From an uncultured Azospirillum sp. (GTDB taxonomy: Bacteria > Pseudomonadota > Alphaproteobacteria > RF32 > CAG-239): a stretch of 49,454 nt of DNA. The notes under the pieces are model-generated. The model had not been told where the DNA came from, made no database searches, and was given only the letters and a program-made list of their open reading frames with translations. The stretch covers positions 1-49,454 of the forward strand of contig UQCS01000011.1 of the NCBI GenBank assembly GCA_900539605.1. Direction: 5' to 3'. Positions 16,181-23,085 of the stretch are shown in pieces. Position 1 is the stretch's first letter, and each line of letters opens with the position of its first letter. The position numbers and the translations under genes are program-made.

Positions 16181-16798
16181 ATGAACAAGGAAGAATTTGC
16201 CGAACATTTGTCAAAAAATGATGGGCTTGACCGGGACGGAGAAATTCGTACGGCCGCTGATGAAGACGGAAACGTATTCGTTTTTTCCGAAAACAAGTAC
16301 GGTTGTCCGGTGATCGACATTCTGGTCGAAGGGCAAGGCAAGGAAACGGCATATTTCAAAACCGGAAGCGGTCAAATCGCCGTTTATGAAGAAACAGGGC
16401 GTATGCTTGAGGAAACAGATCCCCGGGAAGCGGCGCTTTCCGGACGCTGGTATCCGGAAACCGTGCGTGTTATGAAAGACGTTCCGGATGTTATGACTGT
16501 GCAGATCATGAAAGATAATGAACAAGTCGGAAGTTATTATGTTGGTACAGACGAAACCAAGTCGAAAAGGGAGAAATTGGGGCAGCTTATCTGGAAAGGT
16601 GATATCGGAAGTTACCTTGATAGCAAAGTAAATGTTGAGTTGTTTAATAAAGCAATAGACGCTTACAACGATCCCGAAGGTTTTGCTCGCAATGTCGAAC
16701 GTATCAAACAAGAAAGGGAAACCTCCCGGCAGAAAGAAGTGCAGGAGATGACGGTTATGAAAGATTTTATACATTCCGTCCGTGGCGGTATGGAATAA
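16181..16798 (+). CDS. Hypothetical soluble protein, 205 residues
   Basis: A highly charged 205-residue protein without signal peptide or membrane segment. AATAGGGAATAT before the ATG is only a modest ribosome binding site. The N-terminal half is predicted beta-rich (DGNVFVFSE, YFKTGSGQIAVYEETGR) and the C-terminal half helical with many Lys and Glu. I do not recognise a family. It appears to have its own promoter and a strong terminator, so it is probably monocistronic. It sits beside the VirB8-like gene but on the opposite strand. Confidence 0.65.
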   Translation: MNKEEFAEHLSKNDGLDRDGEIRTAADEDGNVFVFSENKYGCPVIDILVEGQGKETAYFKTGSGQIAVYEETGRMLEETDPREAALSGRWYPETVRVMKDVPDVMTVQIMKDNEQVGSYYVGTDETKSKREKLGQLIWKGDIGSYLDSKVNVELFNKAIDAYNDPEGFARNVERIKQERETSRQKEVQEMTVMKDFIHSVRGGME

Positions 16799-16833
16799 GC
16801 CTCGGCGTGTGAAACGCCGGTTTTCCGTCCGGC

Positions 16834-16868
16834 AAAAAAACTCCCGCAAGAAAGAGCGGGAGTTTTTT
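16834..16868 (+). terminator. Bidirectional rho-independent terminator
   Basis: CTCCCGC (16841-16847) pairs with GCGGGAG (16856-16862), flanked by an A tract on the left and a T tract on the right. The stem is therefore extended and works on both strands. It separates the convergent orphan gene and VirB8-like gene. Confidence 0.8.
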
Positions 16869-16917
16869 GTGATTGGAAAGTCTGCGGCCGAACCGTTTGT
16901 TGCCTGAAAACGATTCG

Positions 16918-17697
16918 TTATCTGAAGAACAATTCTTTGGTAATCCGTTTTGACGTGGACAGATAATGTTCCGAAGCGCTCGGAGCGCCGAGATACGAAA
17001 GGGAAAAACTGGTGATCAGAAAACTGAACGGGTTTTTCAGGGCATCATCGTGAGAACGCCCTTTGAATTTGACAAAGCGCAGACGCATTACCGCCCGCCA
17101 CAGATTGATATCAGGTGTCGGGGTGTCAGGCAGATAGTCGATGGTGCGGAACTGGGTTTGCCACAAGCCCATACCGAGGGGGCGGATCCAGTCGATTTCA
17201 ACGTCACGCATCATGCTTTTGCGGCGAAACTGCAACATATTGAATTTGGCGTCGTAGCGGGTAAATTCATCAAAAATGAACGGTGAAGAATACCAGTAAA
17301 CATATGATCCGGGCCCCCAACGGCGAATCAGTTCGTCATAATCGTTAGTGATCAAATAACGCATCATGATATAGTTGGTGATATGTTCTTCATTGATCAG
17401 GTTGCCGACCGGATAATTGACTTCCATTGGCTGGACGCGTTCGATCTGGCTGAAATAGTGATCGATGTAAAAAAGCTGCGGCGAGCTTGAACGTTGCGGC
17501 AGCATAATATAAAGCGTGCTGGCAAGCATCATGTTAAAGCAAATTGACATCGAAGCGACAATGACCAAAAAGCGCGATGTCCACAGATAACGTCGTTCCG
17601 GCATTGCATTGACGTGTACCTGTTCGGGAAAACGGCCGAGTTTATCGGGGCTTTCTTTTTCTCTGTATTTAAAAATAGTGTTAAAAATGCTGAACAT
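16918..17697 (-). CDS. VirB8-like inner membrane protein (type IV secretion-related)
   Basis: A 259-residue protein with a cytoplasmic N-terminus of about 40 residues, one membrane anchor at 42-66 and a periplasmic domain. The domain contains the VirB8-type block YIMMRYLITNDYDE near residue 110, and ends with NPFSFLITSF near residue 222, corresponding to the NPxGF.VT segment of VirB8. VirB8 dimers bridge inner membrane and core complex in type IV secretion systems. No other type IV component is in the window. The assignment rests on topology and these two segments, so it is moderate. It is divergent from the TolC-like lipoprotein gene, with 163 bases between them. Its start is an ATG at the 17697 end. 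Confidence 0.6.
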   Translation of the reverse strand: MFSIFNTIFKYREKESPDKLGRFPEQVHVNAMPERRYLWTSRFLVIVASMSICFNMMLASTLYIMLPQRSSSPQLFYIDHYFSQIERVQPMEVNYPVGNLINEEHITNYIMMRYLITNDYDELIRRWGPGSYVYWYSSPFIFDEFTRYDAKFNMLQFRRKSMMRDVEIDWIRPLGMGLWQTQFRTIDYLPDTPTPDINLWRAVMRLRFVKFKGRSHDDALKNPFSFLITSFSLSYLGAPSASEHYLSTSKRITKELFFR

Positions 17698-17860
17698 CGG
17701 AGTTTTATCAACCTTAAATTAAATTTCTTCCTCTATTTTATACATCAAAGCTGCCAAAAATCAAATAAATACTACCAAATCCGAAAAAAATGCTACCAAC
17801 TTAGAAAATATTAGTGTAAACATATAACTGGATCTTTCTGTACGTAAAGGGTTTTAACTA

Positions 17861-19765
17861 ATGAAAAAGCTATTGATATCTTTGTTTATTCCGGTGATGT
17901 TCGCAGCGTCCTGCGGGCAGAATAATACCGTCAATTCTCCCAATCCGGCTGATTACAGCAAGGAATCGGTTCTTTACAACGACTGGGACCGTGCCGTCCG
18001 GATTGACGTCGATATGCAGAATATGTATGTCAGTACGCCGACTAAAATAGAAAAGCCGATCGATTTGTATATGGCCATGTCTCTGGCCCTGAAATATAAC
18101 TATACCCGCCGTCTGATTTCTTATGAAGACAGCATCATCCGTGCCGGAAAATCGCCGGTTAACCGTTTGCCGGAAATTGTCAGCCATGCCGGGTATATCA
18201 ATGAGACCAATTCGGGGATGAGCCCGGATCTGAAAGTGGCATGGAATATGCTGGATATTTCAATGGTTTATTGCCTCAGCCGTGACAACGATTACAAAGC
18301 CAGCGTTGCGTTTGAAGAAAGCCGCAAGGTTATTCACAACATTTTGCAGGAAACGCGTACCCTTTACTGGAAAACGCTGACGGCTCAGCGCCTGTTGCCG
18401 GTAATTGACGATATGACCGAATATATGACTCTGGAAGTGGACGATATGAATGCCAAGGCCAAAGCTTTGGAAAAGAAGGGCGAAAACCCCGAAGTCGGTC
18501 AGCTGGTTAAAAAAAGACAATATATGGAAGCGATTAAAAGCCTTTCCGCTCTCAAACGTGACATGGAAACCGCACAAACCCGGCTGGCAAGCCTGATGGG
18601 ACTGCATCCGTCAACCGAATTCAAACTGGTTGGTTCGGAATACGGAAACTTCGATCTGCCAAAAATCCGCAATTCGTTGGCTGATCTGGAATGGCTGGCC
18701 CTCAGCAACCGGCCCGAACTGCGTGAACATGACTTGGCCGTCAATGCTGAACGTATGAAGCTGGTAATTAAAGATTTTAAGGATCCGGGACTGAAAAAAT
18801 ATAAAAATGATCCGGACTTTTATAACCGTCTGTGGTCGAAAAAAGCACGCGAGTTGGGGATGAGCGTGTTTGAAGACCCGGCCAACCCCAATGCTCTGGA
18901 TATGGAACATTTGCGCCGCCAGCGGATGAGTGCCCTGATTCTCAGCCAGGTTTATATTGCCTGGGCGCAGTATATGTCGGCGGTTGAAGATTATCAGATT
19001 AACATGGAAATTGCCTCCACTTCCGAAAATATTGCCGAAGACTTTACAATTGCCAACAGCAGCAAAACCGAGAAGAGTCAGCTGGAAGCCGCGCGGGCAA
19101 TTGAAGATGAAGTTAAGGCCTTCAAATCCTATGCCGATTTGCAGGAATCTTTGGGGAATCTTTATGCTACCATCGGTTTGGATGCGATTCCTTATTATAT
19201 GCTGAACGAAAAGCCGTCCAAAATTGCAGTTTATCTGCGCAACACTTTGGAAAAATGGGCAAAGGGTGATTTTATGCCCGACAATCGGCCCTATCTGCTG
19301 AACATCCCGGCCAAACGCCCGCCAGTTAATCTCAGTTCCGGTGATTTGTTGCCGGATGTCAAAGCCGAAACCGGCAGCAAAATTACGATTAAGATTCCCG
19401 ATTCTGCAATGTCCAGAATGGACTTTGACGGAAAAGTCATCAGCCGTGCCGGTATGATTGACGATAAACCGTTGCCAAAATGGCTGATTTATAATGAAGA
19501 AACGCGTACTTTTTACGGTACCGCGATGCCGGGCAGTGAAGGAACTTATAATCTGAAAGTCTATTTCAGTGATGAAAAAGGCAGTGTCGCTTATATGACT
19601 TTCAAAATTATCGTGAAGGAAGTCTATGTTCCGTCGCTCACGCTCAAAGGACAAACGCCCGGCACTACGGCAACGGTTTTGAAGCGTTGTGTCGGTTCCA
19701 ACTGCAAAGATGAATATATTGTTGAAGAAGCGGTTGGCGAAGACGTTCGTACTTCTGCCCAGTAA
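17861..19765 (+). CDS. TolC-like outer membrane lipoprotein with C-terminal Ig-like domain
   Basis: A 634-residue protein. The signal ends in the lipobox FAASC with the lipidated Cys at residue 18, followed by Gly, so outer membrane sorting is expected. Residues 60-450 have the helical, heptad-rich pattern of TolC/OEP-family proteins (for example AMSLALKYNYTRRLISYEDS and the repeated long helices with RPELREHDLAV). Residues about 495-590 form a separate beta-rich unit with the IDDKPLPKWLIYNEETRTFYGTAMPGSEGTYNLKV pattern in overlapping parts, which matches putative Ig (He_PIG/cadherin-like) domains. TolC relatives form trans-periplasmic export tunnels; an added Ig-like tail is unusual. AAAGG lies about 10 bases before the ATG. 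Confidence 0.75.
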   Translation: MKKLLISLFIPVMFAASCGQNNTVNSPNPADYSKESVLYNDWDRAVRIDVDMQNMYVSTPTKIEKPIDLYMAMSLALKYNYTRRLISYEDSIIRAGKSPVNRLPEIVSHAGYINETNSGMSPDLKVAWNMLDISMVYCLSRDNDYKASVAFEESRKVIHNILQETRTLYWKTLTAQRLLPVIDDMTEYMTLEVDDMNAKAKALEKKGENPEVGQLVKKRQYMEAIKSLSALKRDMETAQTRLASLMGLHPSTEFKLVGSEYGNFDLPKIRNSLADLEWLALSNRPELREHDLAVNAERMKLVIKDFKDPGLKKYKNDPDFYNRLWSKKARELGMSVFEDPANPNALDMEHLRRQRMSALILSQVYIAWAQYMSAVEDYQINMEIASTSENIAEDFTIANSSKTEKSQLEAARAIEDEVKAFKSYADLQESLGNLYATIGLDAIPYYMLNEKPSKIAVYLRNTLEKWAKGDFMPDNRPYLLNIPAKRPPVNLSSGDLLPDVKAETGSKITIKIPDSAMSRMDFDGKVISRAGMIDDKPLPKWLIYNEETRTFYGTAMPGSEGTYNLKVYFSDEKGSVAYMTFKIIVKEVYVPSLTLKGQTPGTTATVLKRCVGSNCKDEYIVEEAVGEDVRTSAQ

Positions 19766-19784
19766 GCAGACTGCTAAAAAACTG

Positions 19785-19813
19785 AAAAACCTCCGTTTTG
19801 CGGAGGTTTTTTT
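19785..19813 (+). terminator. Rho-independent terminator
   Basis: AAAAACCTCCG pairs with CGGAGGTTTTT around a 5-base loop and runs into T residues, 19 bases after the TolC-like lipoprotein gene. Confidence 0.85.
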
Positions 19814-19952
19814 GTGCCTTTTATAAAAACATTTTGAAAACGAAATAAAGAACAATGAACGGCCGCATCTGCATAGGCAGTCCTCAGGCATAGCTTGTTG
19901 TTTTAGTGGGGCAGCAAAGACCGAAGTTCAAAGAAACAGAAGGCGCTTTGAG

Positions 19953-20096
19953 AAAACGATCCTTTTTTTGTGATAACTAAAGATACAATTTCATTTAGTT
20001 TATTAAAAAAATAAATTGTGGATTTCTAATGAGTTATGATTGTTTTCTAAATAAGAATAATATAAAATAAAAGTATCACAAAAAAAGGATCGTTTT
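19953..20096. repeat. 23-bp perfect inverted repeats flanking a promoter segment
   Basis: The 23 bases at 19953-19975 are the exact reverse complement of 20074-20096 (core TATCACAAAAAAAGGATCG). They enclose 98 bases of very AT-rich DNA with a candidate promoter pointing towards the autotransporter gene. The geometry matches invertible promoter switches, although the repeat is also part of a motif used elsewhere as a direct repeat. No recombinase gene is in the window. Confidence 0.6.
20040..20068 (+). promoter_or_regulatory. Candidate promoter for autotransporter 1
   Basis: TTGTTT and TAAAAT are separated by 17 bases. The -10 ends 5 bases before the palindrome at 20073, so the palindrome would lie at or just after the transcription start. 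Confidence 0.45.
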
Positions 20097-20104
20097 TTTG
20101 ATAC
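20073..20104. promoter_or_regulatory. A-tract/GATC/T-tract palindrome, leader of autotransporter 1
   Basis: GTATC, an A-rich arm, central GGATCG, seven T and GATAC form an almost perfect 32-bp dyad. A closely similar 30-bp dyad precedes the second autotransporter at 47218. It could be an operator for a dimeric regulator, or an RNA hairpin at the 5' end of the message. Confidence 0.6.
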
Positions 20105-20190
20105 AGGCAAAGAGTACAGCAATTGCCCATAAATTTCAAGATAATTCTAAAATTATCAATAAGTTATGCCAAAATTCAAACGAAAAAAAA

Positions 20191-20212
20191 GTGTATCAAA
20201 AAAACGATCGTT
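20191..20212. promoter_or_regulatory. Second GATC half-site before the autotransporter 1 start
   Basis: GTGTATCAAAAAAACGATCG repeats the left arm of the dyad at 20073, 120 bases downstream of it and just ahead of the ribosome binding site. The equivalent site before autotransporter 2 is at 47334-47355. Confidence 0.55.
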
Positions 20213-20238
20213 TAAATTTAAAAGGAAAGGAATGGGCT

Positions 20239-22959
20239 TTGACTGAAAAAAGATATCTCTTGTTATCTTGTGCAGCGTTTTTTTTCGGGATGACGGAAAT
20301 GGCGGTTGCTGCAGATATAGAAAATCAAACTTATACAAATCAATCGAGTAGCGAATATGGTTATGGTGGCGCATTGACTCTGCGGCCGCTTGAAAATTCT
20401 GTAATAAAAGATTCTCTTTTTAGTGGAAACAACGCATCAGGCATCGGCGGGGCTGTTTTAAACCGAGGATATATCAGCGCAATCAGCAGCAGCACGTTTC
20501 AAGGAAATACTGCGCAGCAAGGCGGTGGCGGGGCGGTTTATAGTCAGACGCTTCCCGGCAGCGAAGATACAGATTCTGGTGTGATTACTAAAATCAGTGG
20601 TACTTACTTTTTGAAAAATTCGGCAGGGGGCTTTGGTGGTGGCGTTTTCCATCTCTCTCCCAAAGATATGTTGGTCGAAAATAGTGTTTTTGACGGAAAT
20701 CATGGCGAAAAAGGCGGTGGCGCTTTTAATAGCGGACAGTACAATGGAGAAGGTGCAACCATCACAATGGTTGATTCTCAATTTAGAAACAATACATCCG
20801 GACGCATTACTGATGGTACTTTTGGCGGTGGCGCCATAAGACTCGATTCGGGATCGGTTATTTTCAAAGGCAACAACGTTTTTGAAAATAATAAGGACCC
20901 TGAAAGAAACAATGACATCAATGTTCAGAGCGGTTCGGTGATTGTGGCCGAGTCGGCAGTGGTTACGCTGGACGGCGGTATTATCGGTAACGGTAACACT
21001 GTTATTCAAAAAGGCGGACAAATTAAAGTGGAAAACAGTGCCAATGCCACCACTTTCGGCAACCAGACCGAAAATAACGGTACAATAAGCGTCAACAAAG
21101 GAAAAGCAGCCGATGTTTTAGCCGAATTTACCAACAACGGACAGGTTGCTAATCAGGGAGATTTAGCCGTTCAGGAGACCGGAACACTGATTCTGAACCG
21201 GGGTATCGACGGAAACGGCCTGACAACCGTCAACGAAGGCGGACGACTTGTGACCAACGCTGCCGGTGTAGAGATGCAAAATGCGTTGATTAACAACGGT
21301 ACCGTTAGTATTGATAAAGACAAAAGCCTGATTCTGAAACAGGACAGCATCAATAACAGCACTATTGACAATAACGGGCTTCTGTCCATCAACAAGTCTT
21401 TGCTTCTTCGTAGTTCAATCCAGGGAGCAGGGACGGTGTCGGTTAATAACGGTGCCATACTTGATATTGCCGAAAAAGACGTGCAGATTGCCAACAATAT
21501 TGACAATCGCGGTATTTTACGTGTCAATGAGAATTTCCAGCTGACAGCCGAACGGGAAATTGCCAACCATAAGGTTATTGTTAACCACGGTGTCGTTCAG
21601 AACAACGGTGCCCTTTTGTTAAACGGCGGTTCATCGGTCGAAATGGGGACCAACGCGGTGTTCAATACCAAAGAACTCCGGGCTTCGGGGCTGCCGCAGT
21701 TGAAACTGAACGTTGAGACCGACATCGCTGCCAATACGATTCGTCACGGTATTATCAATGTGGACGGTGACGTTACGGGTAACACGGACGTTGTTTTGAA
21801 ATTTACGGATGATAACCTATTGACAAATCCCGAAACCGTCAAAAGCCTTTTCGTCAATGCGCCGCAAGACAATGCCGAGACTTCGGCCGTATTTAATGTG
21901 GTGCGGGTCGAAAAAAGTCCGTATATGTGGGTGGCCCAGTCCGAGGCCGGCGAGGGCGGTCAGGGTACAGCCTGGTATTTGACAGTTAATACGCTGGTGC
22001 CGGAAACGCCAGATTCCTTGGTCGTAGCACCGGAAGTCGTCGCGGCGGCCGGAATGCACGAAGCAGCGCTTGAGCAGACACGCAGTGTGCTTCGCAATTT
22101 GAACGGCAAGCTGGCTTCCGGACGAGAATATTGTCCGAATTGCGGCATATATTCGCAAGAATGGGACGGCCGTCCGTTGCATAATTTGTGGATCAGTGTT
22201 CAGGGCGAAACGGCCGGTATTGACAAGCCGGTCGACATGGATGCCGATATTTGGGGCGTGGAAGCCGGTTTTGATCTTCAAAGCGATGTTAACAACACCT
22301 TTGGCATTTTTGCCTCTTATCGCAACGGTGAGTACGATCTTTCGGGGCGGGGCGCCAAATTGCATACGCTTTCCGGCAGCAAAATTGATATCGATTCTTA
22401 TCTGGCCGGTCTTTATTACCGTTATGACAAAAACATGAACTGGTTGTTTGCTGGCATATACGGCGGGATGCAGCGGGCCGATGTTAAAACGGACGACGGA
22501 ATTACCAAGTTTGACAGCGACGGCGTGGAATTTGGTGCCGGGGTAGAGGCCGGACATACTTTTGCTCTGAGCAATGATCTGACCTTAAGTCCGGGGTTGG
22601 GGATTTATTATACTCAGATTGATTTTGATTCCGCTGCTGATAACGTTGGTAAAAGATATGACTGGAGTGACGTCAAACATCTGGAAGCCGAGTTTGGCAT
22701 TAAGCTGGAAAAACAAATCGATACGGCGAAGATTTATGTGAAACCGAGCGTTATCCATACTTTAACTGATGATGACGAAGTGAAAATCAGCGGTTACGGC
22801 AAAGCCGACACTTATCACGATCAGACTTTGGGTCGGATAGAGTTGGGTGGCCGTTACGGTTTCAATGACGCAGTGTCGGGTTATGGCTGGACCAACTATA
22901 CTTTCGGTTCAGGATATGACAACGTAACTTTTGGTGCCGGTATGAGTTATGCTTGGTAG
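20239..22959 (+). CDS. Autotransporter adhesin with Pmp-like repeats (type Va secretion)
   Basis: A 906-residue protein from a TTG start at 20239. The frame is open to 20098, but AAAGGAAAGG lies 8 bases before this TTG, and it directly precedes the signal peptide (about residues 1-24, ending MAVAAD). The passenger has two parts. Residues about 30-220 carry GGA(V/F/I)/FxxN repeats, such as STFQGN, GGGGAVY, SVFDGN and GGGAFN, resembling chlamydial Pmp repeats. Residues 220-560 have shorter asparagine-rich beta-helix repeats (NNGTVSIDKD, NNGLLSINKS). The C-terminal 270 residues form an autotransporter beta-barrel ending in aromatic MSYAW. The DNA coding for the first part is visibly more AT-rich than the rest. 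Likely role: surface adhesion. Confidence 0.88.
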   Translation: MTEKRYLLLSCAAFFFGMTEMAVAADIENQTYTNQSSSEYGYGGALTLRPLENSVIKDSLFSGNNASGIGGAVLNRGYISAISSSTFQGNTAQQGGGGAVYSQTLPGSEDTDSGVITKISGTYFLKNSAGGFGGGVFHLSPKDMLVENSVFDGNHGEKGGGAFNSGQYNGEGATITMVDSQFRNNTSGRITDGTFGGGAIRLDSGSVIFKGNNVFENNKDPERNNDINVQSGSVIVAESAVVTLDGGIIGNGNTVIQKGGQIKVENSANATTFGNQTENNGTISVNKGKAADVLAEFTNNGQVANQGDLAVQETGTLILNRGIDGNGLTTVNEGGRLVTNAAGVEMQNALINNGTVSIDKDKSLILKQDSINNSTIDNNGLLSINKSLLLRSSIQGAGTVSVNNGAILDIAEKDVQIANNIDNRGILRVNENFQLTAEREIANHKVIVNHGVVQNNGALLLNGGSSVEMGTNAVFNTKELRASGLPQLKLNVETDIAANTIRHGIINVDGDVTGNTDVVLKFTDDNLLTNPETVKSLFVNAPQDNAETSAVFNVVRVEKSPYMWVAQSEAGEGGQGTAWYLTVNTLVPETPDSLVVAPEVVAAAGMHEAALEQTRSVLRNLNGKLASGREYCPNCGIYSQEWDGRPLHNLWISVQGETAGIDKPVDMDADIWGVEAGFDLQSDVNNTFGIFASYRNGEYDLSGRGAKLHTLSGSKIDIDSYLAGLYYRYDKNMNWLFAGIYGGMQRADVKTDDGITKFDSDGVEFGAGVEAGHTFALSNDLTLSPGLGIYYTQIDFDSAADNVGKRYDWSDVKHLEAEFGIKLEKQIDTAKIYVKPSVIHTLTDDDEVKISGYGKADTYHDQTLGRIELGGRYGFNDAVSGYGWTNYTFGSGYDNVTFGAGMSYAW

Positions 22960-22997
22960 GGCTCTGGTTCTGGTAGAAAAAAGGACTGAAACTCAAA

Positions 22998-23056
22998 AAT
23001 CTCCGGTTTGACCGAAGATTATATGACAACGGGGAGAGCTAAAGCTTTCCCCGTTG
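22998..23056. terminator. Two hairpins between convergent genes
   Basis: The hairpin at 22998-23020 has a small bulge (AATCT/AGATT and CGGT/ACCG). A stronger one at 23027-23056 has a 9-bp outer stem, CAACGGGGA with TCCCCGTTG, and an inner AGCT/AGCT stem. Neither has a good T tract, so termination is only probable. Confidence 0.4.
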
Positions 23057-23085
23057 TTGCAATACTGGAAAACAAATATTTTTTA

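Noticed and set aside
18611..19891. 426-codon open frame antisense to the TolC-like lipoprotein gene
   Set aside because: The sense gene has a signal peptide, lipobox and family pattern; the antisense product is compositionally odd (rich in Phe, Ile, Arg and His) and has no start signal.
20098..20238. 47-residue N-terminal extension of autotransporter 1
   Set aside because: The TTG at 20098 lies inside the palindrome without a ribosome binding site, and the signal peptide begins at 20239 behind a good site. The similarity to the other leader is reported as a finding.
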